In this document: positions 36,473 through 48,320 of the stretch, one piece after another
Layout of the letters: every line of letters begins with the position of its first letter
How positions within the stretch are numbered: the stretch's first letter is position 1
Assembly: GCF_002994745.2 (NCBI RefSeq)
Contig: NC_037089.1
Coordinates: 4,967,501-5,031,500 of the forward strand
Length of the DNA stretch: 64,000 nucleotides
DNA from: Rosa chinensis
Taxonomy: Eukaryota; Streptophyta; Magnoliopsida; Rosales; Rosaceae
Reading direction: 5' to 3'
Position numbers and translations under genes: made by a program
Notes under the pieces: model-generated
The model's database searches: none
What the model was told of the DNA's origin: nothing
Seen by the model: only the letters and a program-made list of their open reading frames with translations

Positions 36473-38663
36473 ATTACAAGGTAATTTATTTGGTTGGATG
36501 CATACTTACTCTGCACTGTGTATTAGCAACAGACCTGCTCTAAAAGATTCTAGCTGTACATCTTTGAAGCTGCAGGTGTGTGGTGATTTAGGAAGATTGT
36601 GGTGATGCAGCTGTGGAGACATTGAATCAGTTCCTTGGTTGGTGGAAGCTCTCATTATTTTCCGTAAGGTGACTAAAAATGTGTTGGCTGTTACAAAATA
36701 CAGAATTTCCAAAGCTTGGATTCTGTGGTGTACATAGATCCCATAAGTGACAAAGCAATCTTGTATTCAAGTTTTTCTTGTAACATGAATGATGTGTGAT
36801 ACTATTTTTTCCCCATTCTTGTTATTAGGTAATAAGTTGTCTCCATGCCATTTGATGGCTGTTGACTGTTTCTTTGTTTGCTTATGCCTAAAAATCACCG
36901 TTGTAGATTGTAATCGTAAATATACCTCATGAATGAAGTATCAGGCCTGATTGGCTTCCTTAAATTTGTTGTTTGTTAATTTGTGGGAAATGGACAAGTG
37001 GTGAGAAATCTGAAATCATGTTTGGAGTATTTAGTTTGAAATCTGACTTGTAGGAACTGGAAGTTTTCTTTTGTTAAATTTTCATATGTTTTCAGCTGCA
37101 TTTAAAACTTATCTGAGAAGTTGAAAAAAACACAGAATCAAGCAAGACGTCTTGTGCTATAAAAAAAGCGTTTGGCTGTTATGAAGACAAGTTCATTCCA
37201 ATTCCTATTCCTATTCCGCTCATAGATCTCCATCATCAGGTATGCATCTCTCTCTCTCTGTCAGCTAATCAAGTTATCTATCCCAGTTTAAACAGACTCT
37301 TATACACAGATTCTAATTAGGTCCTTCAAGACTTTGCTTTAAGCGGGAATGAGCGATAGATGATATATGGATGGTTGAGACCATGGAGAAGCATTTCACC
37401 TGTGCCATCTTAACTGTTCATATTTGATCTAACAGCTGCTGCAGAAGTAAAATAACAGACACACCCAATCACAGACAAAGCCACACACACACACACACAT
37501 TTCTATGTTATCAAATGAGTGGCTCCCCTTGAACTTCGTTCCGCTGTAAGATATGGCAACTATTACTGCATAGAGAATGTTCAATAGGAAATTCAAGCCA
37601 AGCATTCTCAATGTAAGCTTCAGGGTGGCCAAATTGTTTTTTTATGGTGTGGTTGAATTGAAGCCTTAGGATTGATGAAATGAGTAGTACATCGGATGGA
37701 TGGTTGCTGCACAGATTTATCTACGTGATCTGCATGCACTGTTGTTTGCCATCTATTTTCCGAAGTCATCTGATATTCTGATTAAGCTGGGAGATAATTT
37801 ATCAGATTGTAGCTTTTCCATCAGTTTAGCATAATAAGGTTTTTGCTTGGACTTTGAGTTGAGGTTTTGAAGGTGATTGATGAAAGCTAATGCTTCAATT
37901 TTAAGTACTTGATATTTTGCAGCAATTGAGTTTCTGAGGTGAACCATCTATAGGGCCTCTATTGTGCTTGTTACTTGAAATGAAGGTTTCATTTATCTAC
38001 TCGGGAAATGCACGTTTCCTAATACAACAGTCATGCCCAAACGCTTGGGTTGGTAATTTACTCAATGACATTCTGGTTTTGTTGTTTGACTGCATAACCT
38101 AGCATCACTAAGGATAACTAACCACTTCATCCAAAAGCAGGTCCTTTTACCACAAGAAACTTGAGTAGGTTTAAGTGTTTAACCCCTGACGATATACAAG
38201 AGATTGAATATAAGTTTGTTGAAGCAGGTCCTTTGATTTTTCTTTTTCACCTTGGGAAAAATAGCTAGTTTTCCAATTAGAGCTTTAGAATGACACCAAC
38301 ATCCATGTAACATAAATACATCACATGCACGGTAACATTTTCGTTTAATGATTAGGACTATTGCACTATAACTGACATGTACAGTACGGAGCAAATAGAA
38401 GATCGGGACATGACATTCCATTTCTTTGCCCGTATAATATTACAAAAGCCCAACCTCAAAACTGTGCAGCACAACAAACCCATGAATATAATGGTTACCA
38501 AAATGAATGCAGTGTCAAGCATTCCCATCCCGTCAATTCTTTCCAAGGTTTTGCTGGTCTCTTTGCTCGCTCACCAAAAGTGCATCTCTGAAGCTACGTT
38601 GTCTCAGTAAAGCTCATGAGCATGCAAAGTATCCCTACTCCAATGACAGCATCACCAGGCGGG
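36473..38663. other. Kinase 3' UTR and convergent spacer
   Basis: The first few hundred bases are probable 3' UTR of the kinase gene. From about 37150 a possible transcription unit start is hinted at by ctataaaaaaag and a CT-rich leader, but no open frame of note follows. The right end is the probable 3' UTR of the minus-strand methyltransferase gene. No gene is called. Confidence 0.4.
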
Positions 38664-41600
38664 TCATTTTTGGAACACTAAAATTGGTCTGTTGAATCCA
38701 GATTTGCTGCCCGACAATCTGGAAGTGATGTCTTCCACTGTTCTAAATCCAATCTGCAATCATGTCAAATATCAGATATTCCAATAGTTGGAAGAAATAT
38801 CCCCATTTTGGTGAACCATTCCAAATTTGAATTATAGTAACAATGTAAGCAACATACCTTATCCAGAAGTATATCCTGAAACAGCTGCGGATGGAATATA
38901 ATATTTTGATAATTGGTTCTTGTTGCCTGCAAAGTGAGACAAAAAATGCTTTGGCCCAAATACAGTAGACAAAAATGAAGGGGAGGGGGGAAGAGTTGAG
39001 ACCTGACAGGCTTTAAGAGCCATAAGAGCTTGGTACAAAGTTGCTTCTTGAAAACGCAGAATTATTAATTAAAGGAGGGAAAGAATACCTCAGAAACTTT
39101 ATGATTCTTATCATAAGACTTCCAGGGTTGAGGTTCCAGCACAAGAATGCCACCCTGCTCAGAAGGAAAAGAATTACTCAACTTTTTCCCAAGGTCAGCA
39201 TGTGACTGCACAATGCTAGAAATCAAGATCACATTTGGCTAAAATTGCATCGTTATTTTACAGCAGATAAAAAAATAAAAGAAAAAGGAAAAAGATGCAT
39301 GTTAAAGAATAGACATAACAATTACCGGACGAAGTAGTCTCCATATCTTTGAAAATAGTGTAAGCAAGCCATCATCACCCCAATTCAGATGAATCCATTT
39401 TGTCACACTCAAACTGAGAGTCAGGAGACAAATATTAGCAAACGAAGAAACACAATAAGGCTAAGAAACATTGAACTAGCAAATTATAGTTTGTAAATGA
39501 ATAATAAGATATGACATTACACGATTGCTATTCTCAGCTACAAGATTAGATCAACTCACAATCCACTAGTATAATAAAACTGGCTCTTGATAAAGGTTTG
39601 TAAAGCCAGTATGGATTACACCATAGGTCACAATAGGCTCCTTCTCTTAAGACTGCTACACTTGGAGGATCTATGGATACATATAACTGGTTACAACTGA
39701 TATTGTAGAAAAATTGATATTTCAAAATTGAATGGTGTTCTGATACCTAAATATTTGAAGCTGTGTTCCCTAAGAGCCATGTTATCTATAGTTTACAGTC
39801 TTCTTATTTGGTAATCCTGTTCAGTTATTAGAGAGATCTGGTAAAAAGATTGGCTGGGGAAATAGTTGTAACTTTTAATAAAATATGGAGTAAGAGAACC
39901 ATCACACCATTTCTTATATATATGGCTATACATATGGTAAAGTTCCAACATTAAAATGGTCTTTCTTCATAGGAATGAGATCTTAGAAAAGATTAGCAAA
40001 AATCAGGAGTTTACCATAGAATGGTGTCATAATGCTTATTCGGGGGATCTCGACTATTAACAAAATCTTCATTCCGGAAAGAGACTATGTCAAATAGATC
40101 TGTCTCTTCCGAAGAGCAATTCCTTGGGCTATCCTTTGTCTCTTCATTTGATGAACCTTCAATGCTGCAATCTGACCCATTTGCACTCTCACCAACCTTC
40201 AACTTGGAAGCATTTCCTGGTATCTTTTTAGCTTTCTTCACTCTCATAAGTTTTTGGAGGTGCCAGTATGCATCCTGAACACGATCTGAAACATAAAACA
40301 AATACATCTCATATTCTGTCATCTTTTTTTTTTTTTTGGTCATACATATTATGTCATCTACAACAAGTCAACAACACAAGAACCTCGAGGCCCAATATAC
40401 ATATTAAGCCTCCAACACATCAGCACTCTACCTATTTTCTGCTTGGGGGAACTATATCACAGAGTTCTATTTGACCCAATTAAGTTGACCTTAAATGAAC
40501 TGGAAAAAAAAGGTCCATCAGGATTTGGGCTAATTTGTTAGAGAAGTAGGGGAGCTGAGTCTGGCACTTATGCAGAGTGCAAGAACTGCGTCCCAACCAC
40601 TTACATTTTCAGTCGGAAAATGCATATTGACCTAATATCTATAAGGCCAAAGCGAGCAGCTATTACTTGCAGAGACACATTATCTATGCATGTCAACTGA
40701 ACTGTGTCCTCCACTAGCAAACTAGGATAGATACTGAATAATAACCATAGTTGTGTTAGTACATGCTTGCCTTCGTGCCTGCACAAGTGCATAGATATGT
40801 GCATAGGAAATACAAACAACAAATGCTACATCAGTGCATCCTAAATCTCATGCAGGAAAGAGCTTAGCAAACAGTGTACATTTGGACCAAGATGCTGACT
40901 ATATTTAACAGAGAATGAAGTGCAAAGTTTCAAACTCTTTTAAATTTCACAGACAAATATCAACATCAGAATTACAAACTCACCAGGATCAATGTCAACT
41001 CCAAGGATGCTCCGGCAGCAAAACTTTTTGGCTGTAGATACGTACAACTGTTAAATCACTGTAGGAAAAAAAGAACAACAAACACACTAGAACCATATAC
41101 AAAACAAAAAAGATATCCTCCAATTTACTAAAAAAGTCTTAACCGAATAAAATCAAGAAATTCACTACATTTCCTCCCCTGACTCAGACTATCAGCATGT
41201 ATCCATGTAAGCATTACTACTTCCGTTTGATTAGAAAAAGAGGAAAAGTACAATAAACCATAGCTAATAAACTCATAACACACAATGACGATCATTATAA
41301 GTAAGGATAACTACCGATTTGTATAGTGATGATCCCAGCATTGCAGCCAATGTCAAGACAGTCCTTGCCTTCAAACCACTCCTTCTTGAAAACCTTCAAT
41401 CTAGGATCTTCCTCTGTGTCTTGACCAAGCTATAACACCAGACAATACGAAGTAAGATTACATTTTCATAGAGAGAGACTGTATGCGGAAGGGTGAAAGA
41501 AAGAAAAAAAAATCAGGAATCAAACAGAATCCTGTTACTTTCACAAGTCGATTCTCTCAAATACTTCAGAGAAGGTCATAATGAATCTCACACTATCATT

Positions 41601-42050
41601 CAAAAACAATAACTCGAATACCATCCATCCATAAACTTCAATCCAGCAAACAGAAACTACTGAAATTCAAAAATACCTAACCAATAAACTTCGAATTTGA
41701 TGCCCTAATCTCAATCCAGCATAATGGGGAACCCCATAACTCCACCAAACACTAAGCACAGTTCACTATACTCAAGAAATAACTAAACAAAAACAAATTG
41801 CCCAAATAGATATTAGATTTTTAGCTTTTCATCGAATCGCCTAACCTCTATGAGCAGCAAGACACTATAACTGAAATTAAAGGAAAAAAAAAAAAGTGGT
41901 GGAGTAGGGGATTACACGATAGCCGTAGTAGGCTCTGTAGTTGCCGTAAGGGAAAACTTGCTTGCGTTTTTTATTTCTGTGCTGCTGCTCATCTTGATGA
42001 TGATCATGTTGTTCGATCTTCTTCTCTTTCTCATTCTCTGAGGCAGCCAT
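38664..42050 (-). CDS. Bin3/MePCE-type RNA methyltransferase (probable 5'-gamma-methylphosphate capping enzyme)
   Basis: Eight minus-strand exons join in frame: 41916-42050, 41315-41429, 40984-41031, 40015-40285, 39326-39413, 39089-39154, 38858-38926 and 38664-38753. The protein has 293 residues. A charged N-terminus ([18 protein letters not shown]) leads to [13 protein letters not shown], the conserved entry of the Bin3 domain. The SAM-binding motif I is LDIGCNAG (70-77) and the following acidic loop is ILGVDIDP (92-99). The family signature [17 protein letters not shown] (190-206) and LEPQPWKSY, which closes the active site, are present. Animal Bin3/MePCE methylates the gamma-phosphate of 7SK (and BCDIN3D of other RNA) 5' ends; plant homologues are probable counterparts for small nuclear RNAs. 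Exon 4 (271 bp) carries a Ser/Glu-rich insert between conserved blocks. The gene is complete and has no visible lesion. Confidence 0.94.
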
Positions 42051-42201
42051 GTTCACAGGAGCTCAGAAGCTTTGAGTGCTTTTGCTCTAGGGTTTAAGAT
42101 GAACACTTCGTTAAATGCTTTTGTCTGGTTTTGGCTTTGGGTTTATAGAAAATTACCCTTATTATATTAGTATACTTTATTTTCTTTGTTAAACAACACT
42201 T

Positions 42202-43143
42202 TCTTTTTTTTTTAATCAATCGATAAATGATTGTCATTATAAATCTCAGGCCATAATGACCATTACATACCCCTCCGCTACCATTCTCAGATAGACAAGA
42301 GGTTGTGAGAGTACCACATGGTACATAGGGACTAGACCACTCATTAAACAAACAGTGCCCACTTTAAAAGCAAGCTTAATACTATTATAACCTAGGACAT
42401 AGTAATAGGCCGAGTAAACTTTACTCATTAGCGCCCGAAAGAAAAACTAACAAGCATAGTCCCTAGCAAGGGTTATTGAAAATACTGGAGACTGGAGGAG
42501 AAAAACCCAGCCCAAATTGGCAAACCCTAAAGAGTAGCCCAAAAAGAAAAGTCTCAAGGCCCAGCCGGACTGGCCCAATTCAGCATCTCCATTCCCTGTA
42601 GCTCCATGAAACAGTTTTGGTGCACTGCCGCCACCACGACCTGCTGCCACAGCCTCAGCGACCCATGCCACCACGACCCAAGCCTCCGCGGCCCACATCG
42701 CCTCGACCAAAGCAGCCACCACCCGCACCGCCTTGAAGCAAGCAGCTATGCAGCGTCCCATGGTCCAAAGCGCCCAGACCTCAACGCCCCGCGCCGATCC
42801 CGGAAGCCTCCGACACGCCAAGAGGCACCAAAACTCCCTCGCCGGATCTACACAGAAACAACACCTAGAGATGCCGCCCAGATCGCCGCCAATCATCCTA
42901 CCAAAAACCACGAGCCCAACATCGTTTCTCTAGACCACATCCCAAGGCATAGAAGTACCCGTCCGGCAGCCAGCACATGAACAACGCCAAGCAGCGAAGC
43001 TGGTGCTACCGGTGGCCGCCGCCGGACAGGATGACGTTTGATGGTTTAGGTTCTCTCTTGCGGCACAAGGGCTGAGAGAGATAAAGCTTTCTAAAAGATA
43101 TTTTTGATTAATTGAGTATAACCACCTTAACTAAAATTTACTA
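42202..43143 (-). mobile_element. Minus-strand poly(A) retroposon (LINE-type)
   Basis: A poly(T) run at 42204-42213 (the tail on the minus strand) and a perfect 14-bp direct repeat gttaaacaacactt (42188-42201 and 43144-43157) delimit 942 bp. Near its 3' end the element reads, on the minus strand, gcggaggggtatgtaatgg. This is similar to the end of the short LINE near 46430, so both may come from one LINE family. Its interior has GC-rich pseudo-frames on both strands (for example 42447-42911 -) without retrotransposon motifs. It lies about 150 bp upstream of the methyltransferase start. Confidence 0.78.
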
Positions 43144-43207
43144 GTTAAACAACACTTAATTTTAGGAGATTTGGAGAAATAATTAATTGAATATAACCAC
43201 CTTAACT
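43108..43207. repeat. Direct repeat across the 5' junction of the retroposon
   Basis: The block attaattgagtataaccacc with its continuation (43108-43143) recurs with few changes at 43170-43206, just outside the target duplication. The 5' end of the retroposon therefore carries a copy of nearby genomic sequence. Confidence 0.7.
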
Positions 43208-43459
43208 AACATTTACTAACAACGTGCCCGCGTTTCTCGCAGGTGATATTGTGAACTTAATGAAAAATGGTCCAAATGGTATATAGAGTAGGGGTGGTTT
43301 GGTTACATTTTCAATTTTACATTTTTGACTATTTATATTTTATTGGCCTAAATTGATATATGTTATGTAAGGGTATTATGAGCAATTCAAAATTTAGTAA
43401 ATCCCTTTGACACCAAAAGAGAGCCTCCATTTATAGTAAATAAATGTTTTAAAAAAAAA

Positions 43460-43491
<32 letters not shown>

Positions 43492-43543
43492 AGAAATGAG
43501 TCTTAGGTTATCCACCTATACAACCATCGAGCCACATCTATAG

Positions 43544-46323
43544 TGACAGGACCTGCCCCGGATTTCACCCTGAAATCCGAAGAGGCCTTGCGGGGCCCAC
43601 CTTAGAAGAAATTCTACCAAAAATTTGACAGAACTTCCCCTAAAAATGGACAACCCAAAACCTGTAGAAAAGCATTTACACTTCTAAATCATTCATCCTC
43701 ATTCTCCTGGAGCCACACTGCTCCCTATATCACAACATCTCCCATTTCACAAACAATTCTGATACTTAAGAATATTAATCTCAAGAGTTATCAGAGCAAT
43801 CTATTTCTTAGGCGTACAAGAAGGTAGAATACAAGATAAACGACCAATACTTTTATAATGCGGAAGCTATGACAGCTATGCCTCAACCCCAAGTACGCTC
43901 GACCTCAAGCTAAACTGACCTGCAACTGGGCATTTAAAACCGAGGGCCTAGGAAAAAAAACATTTAAAAACCGTTAGAGTGAGTGGACGAAAAATAAGTA
44001 CTTTCGAATGTATAAGTAAAACTTAATGCTTTCCCAAGTTATTCTCTAAAATCTCGCATGCAGTAACAATCTTGGAAAATATTTTTAATCATCATCTTTA
44101 CTGCAATCTCTTAAAATCTCATCCTCAATCCTTTTTAAAACATCATTTTCAAGAGGTTTGTTTGATGACTAGAAAGGACTGTTGTCTAGTCATCTCATGC
44201 CATCTGGGAGGGACTGCCACCCAGAAGACGCATCGGAAGGGACTGCCAACCGAAACAGGAGGCGGTGGATAGAAGGGACTGCCAACTAACAACAAGTAGT
44301 TAGAAAGGACTGCCAACTAACTATCTCATGTCATCTGGAAGGGACTGCCAATCAGATGACGCATCGGATGGGACTGCCAACCGGGCTGTAGTCTGGAAGG
44401 GACTGCCAACCGGACTATAGTCTGGAAGGGACTGCCAACCAGACTATTACCTAGAAGGGACTGCCAATTAGGTAATGCATGCATGCCCTGACTGATAGCC
44501 TCCTCAATAAACTGGAAACAACTTCTTTCAATTACTTGCTTTCGGAAAGAAACTCGCTATTACTTCAATAAAACATTAAAAATTCACCGAAAGCATAACT
44601 CAGGATTATCTCGCTAAATCAAACCTCAATATCTCAATAAATCCTCGAAAGCATCCTCGAAAGTATAAATCAAATACCCTGTAAATCAATAAATGCTTTC
44701 AGAAAGAAAACTTAATCTAACTTCAAGGCTGATAAGTGCGGAGCTCAAAGCTCAATAAATCTCGATAATTCAATCATGCTCAAATATTTGCTAAATCCTT
44801 CGTACTCGTATATCTTCATAAAAACTGATATTCGAAATCAATAATTCTCATAATATTTTCTGAATCAGTCACTTCCTGAAAATCATTTCCCAACTCAATA
44901 ATTCATAAATAATTAGCTTGAAAATCTATTGAAAACCCTCGGGAAGGAAATCCACTAAAAATCTCGTGACTCATAGAGCATAATAAATCTCACGAAATCA
45001 AGCTCATAAACTCATAATACTCAATAATTCAAATAATAAATTAAACCTCAATCGGAAATTAATAATATACTGCATGCACATTTAATTTAAAATAAATGTC
45101 CACTCACTGTACTATTGAGGTGATCATACATACAAGTTATTTCGTCGAGCAATAACTCGGTATATCGCCCTGTACACAATTATAATTCGTGAATAACAAT
45201 CCGGAATAAAATACGATTCCAATGTCCTATTCTCATAAATCAACATTTCTATTTCTTCTCTGATTAGACCAAAACTTCATCATTTGCATCTATTCTTTAA
45301 TTGAAGGTTTCTAGGGCAAAGCTGAGAGAAATCCGATAGTGGAATTCTCATAAATCAATAACCAAACTATTGAACTTCGGAAATTCCGATTAATATCCAA
45401 ACCTCCTCCAATTTCCACCAAACACCTATCCATAAATTCGTAACAATATATACTATCCAATAAACCAAAACAACTCACCAGGAACAGCCGGACGTGCCCT
45501 CACGCGCCGCCACAGGCAGCTGCGCCTGGACCCCACGCGCCGCCGGTCAACCACCATATCTGGCTACCAAATTTTACTAGCATCAACAACTCAACATTCC
45601 AAGCGTCTTTCATAACTGTGGCCAAGTCAGAAAATACCTCTAAGTGGCCGAACAATTAAGCAAACCGAAGTAGAGTAAAATTTTCTAATTATGCTTTCTC
45701 CCTCCACGCTGCAAATCGCCTCAAGGTATTTGGGGAGCTTCAAGTACGCCTCAAGGCGCTTCTAAAAAGCCTGGCTTTGTCGCCGGAGGTGACCGGAATT
45801 GAGGTCAACGATCAATTGCTACAGTAAACTCCCACGACTTGGTTCGTCGTTTTCCGGCCAAGTTATCGTGAGATACCACCGTAGGCGCCACGAGGAGGTC
45901 GAGACGAGTCCGTAGCCACCGGTCTTGCGCTGTCAGGTGACCGGAAGAGAGAGAACACTGAAGTTGCAGATCGCCGAAGGAAGAGAGAAAAACGAGGGGG
46001 AGGAGGAGAGAGAAAGAGAAAAGAAAAGTTACCGGCCAACAGTAGAAATTCAAATATATACTACCTACCGTAAATAGTAAATTTCACATTTTCGCGTAGA
46101 ACTTTCGCATATGAGCTCCGATTTTTACGTACCACATATGCACGCGCTCAGTTTAACGTCCACTACAACTTTCATGAAGGAAATTTTCTCAAATTTTGAC
46201 CCGAACAAAAAGTCAACTTTTAGGGCCCCCTAAAATGTCGAAAAGGAGCTAAAAAGTAAATGTAAATGTCGTTTACCGATCGAAAGACTTGTAAACTGGT
46301 AAATTTAGGTTCGGGACGTTACA
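43544..46323 (-). mobile_element. Solo LTR of a large LTR retrotransposon (probably Ty3/gypsy)
   Basis: The 2780-bp segment has TG...CA ends and a perfect 5-bp target duplication tatag (43539-43543, 46324-46328). On the minus strand it begins tgtaacgtcccgaacct and ends gcaggtcctgtca, a style common for long plant gypsy LTRs. No internal retrotransposon domain is present. Inside it 44150-44480 carries a minisatellite. It arose most likely by recombination between two LTRs, which removed the interior. The right part (45480-46060) is GC-richer. Confidence 0.85.
44150..44480. repeat. Minisatellite of ggaagggactgccaac-type units
   Basis: About nine units of variable 20-40 bp spacing share the core gggactgccaac, often followed by a few bases that are the inverse of the preceding ones (for example tagtctggaag...ccagactat). 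Each unit can thus form a small stem with the core in the loop. It lies inside the solo LTR. Confidence 0.8.
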
Positions 46324-46514
46324 TATAGGCTTCTTTTCGGAGCGTGGAACCGTCAAATGATTGGACCTAATCTATGTATCACTGTGCTACTACCACAAAC
46401 TCTTTATCTACCCCTTGATGGTAGAGGGAGGATATGTAATGGCCATTTCTGGCTTTCGATGAATGATAGTCACCCTATTTGGGTTTGTTCAAAAAAAAAA
46501 AAATTGAGCCACAT

Positions 46515-48312
46515 TTTGACAATGTTTTTTTGTTTTTTTGTTTTTATTAAACAAAGTAAGGCCTTTTTAAGCCCTTTTGAGCCCTATTTGAGGGCCCGGC
46601 CCACCCTGGCATTTTCGACCCTTGCTGTCCAACACTAATGGGTAGGTAAAGGGTAAAGGCTAACATATGTGAACCTTGACCAAGCCCAGCCTGGCCTGAC
46701 CTTAAATTTCCTTAACTTTGACTAGTCCCAGCCTAACTGAAAATAAGCCTTAAAATTTACGGTAGGCCCAGCCCATGATGACACCCTACTACGGAGTTTC
46801 AATAAATATCTAATTGAAAAAGTAAAATTGAGAATTAAAATTGGTCTACTCATTTCATTTCATAGTCTCTTTATATAGGGAGATAATTACAACATAAATA
46901 TCAATTACAATAATGACATTAAGCTAGTTTGCTATCATCACCAAGCATAAGTAACACCCTCTTAGGGGGGCCCACAAGCCATGGTGGGGCCCAACCGAGA
47001 CAGACAACCTATCCCGTGGTAGTTGGAAGCGATCAAGACCCCGCCGGGAAGCGGCATTGCCAAGTTGCCTCCATAATAGGCCTTTCTAAGACTAGAATAG
47101 TGATTTTGTATCCCACATCTAAGAAAATGTAAATGAGAGGGGTTCCTTTACCTGTAAAAGGGACCCCTCCTCCCACTTAAACTCCATCCCATTACATCTC
47201 ATGTAATCCTCTTGGGCCGCAAGGCCCAACACACTAGTTAAGCTTTCAAGTGGACGTAGTTTCTCGCTAAGGCGGGAAACGAACCACTATACTTTTTGTG
47301 TCTCATTCTCTCTCTCTCTTTCTTTTACGTTAATAAGAGACTCCGGTTTCTAACATTAACATCTCATAAAATGAAATTAAGGCATATGTATCTATGATTC
47401 GTTATAGTTACCAGTAAATACATATCTTCTTCTTCTTTTTTAAAAAAAACTTCATTGAAACTTTTAACGATTAAATACTTTTTTTTTTTGGTCAAGGAAA
47501 TTGGAAACAATGTTTTTAGTATATTTTTGAGGGGGATGAATATACATATATACTAATGGAGAGGTTACGATTAGTCTCCCAACTGGCGGGTTTCATTTCC
47601 TATCTTGAAAACTTTATTATTTTAATTTTCTAACAAGTTTCCTTTCAAAGAGAGGAGAGAAATCACAGTAAGAAGAAGAAAAATAGAAACAAACAAAACC
47701 ACCAAATGTCGTATCCGGTATAGCGGTATTTCTATAGGAAAAGGAAATCCAAATAGCAAAGGGATTAATAGAAACTGACCTTACCATTATAAATAGTGAT
47801 CACCTGCACATCCTCTAATTCATTCGTCTCTTGAAATCGACTGTAGTTTGGTTTCTCTAATTCTAGGGTGGACTACATGTTGGCCTTTTGGGTGACAATC
47901 CATTGAGATAAGACAATACGGTTGGATATGGGCCCTGTTACCCACAAATGATACACCACCGGGGAAGCTTACTTTCGTCGGTTCGGGCCCATCCGATGCG
48001 TATTGGATGCAAAGCTAATTCTCATTGTTTTCCGAGTCTGAATTCAAACTCGAATCTGCTGGTTGGGGTGGTTGTGGGCCGATCCAGTAGCTAGGATGTG
48101 TCTCCGGACTAAAGGCCTTAGTTTTACGAATCTGAGCCCACGACGTACATCAATGCACTGCTTATGGGCCTATTTTCATATTTTGCAACCCATTATTGAT
48201 TCTCTAAATGTAAACAGCATATGTCGTGGTGCGCCAATATTCACCCGCCAACCCCAGCAATTGTTACTTTTGAAAGGTTCTAATTGTTACTTAATTTCTA
48301 TCAATGAAGATA
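46515..48312. other. Spacer with transposon fragments
   Basis: No gene is visible. Near 46770-46795 ggcccagcccatgatgacac resembles the end of hAT-type elements (inverse gtgtcatcatgggctggg) but no partner end was found. The part 46930-47354 looks like an LTR remnant (see separate entry). From 47360 to 48312 nothing is recognised. Confidence 0.4.
46930..47354 (+). mobile_element. Possible LTR remnant
   Basis: The sequence gcgggaaacgaaccactata followed by ctttttgtgtctcattctc and ending ggtttctaaca is the style of the R/U5 end of plant LTRs. A reliable left end and target duplication were not found. Confidence 0.35.
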
Positions 48313-48320
48313 GAAAATGG

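Larger units (their letters stand above)
43538..46505 (+). mobile_element. Short 5'-truncated LINE end, split by a solo LTR
   Basis: The outer repeats gagccacat (43529-43537, 46506-46514) and a poly(A) run at 46491-46503 mark an insertion. After removing the nested solo LTR and its duplication (43544-46328) only about 180 bp remain, ending in agggaggatatgtaatggcc and then tttgttcaaaa. This resembles the 3' end of the minus-strand retroposon at 42202-43143. Confidence 0.55.

Noticed and set aside
37384..37404. tggagaagca, matching the first 10 bases of miR164
   Set aside because: The next bases do not match and no complementary arm for a precursor hairpin was found nearby.
37429..37632. Minus-strand frame starting MATLKLTLRMLGLNFLL
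   Set aside because: Looks membrane-like but has a (CA)n-derived Cys-Val tail, no known family and no gene structure around it.
42447..42980. Long frames of 124-154 residues on both strands
   Set aside because: They lie in the GC-rich retroposon, are Ala/Gly/Trp- or Pro/His-rich and lack any domain.
43544..46323. Possible CRISPR-like array from the regular gggactgccaac units
   Set aside because: Units are irregular in spacing, lie in a plant LTR and are a minisatellite; CRISPR arrays are not expected in a nuclear plant genome.
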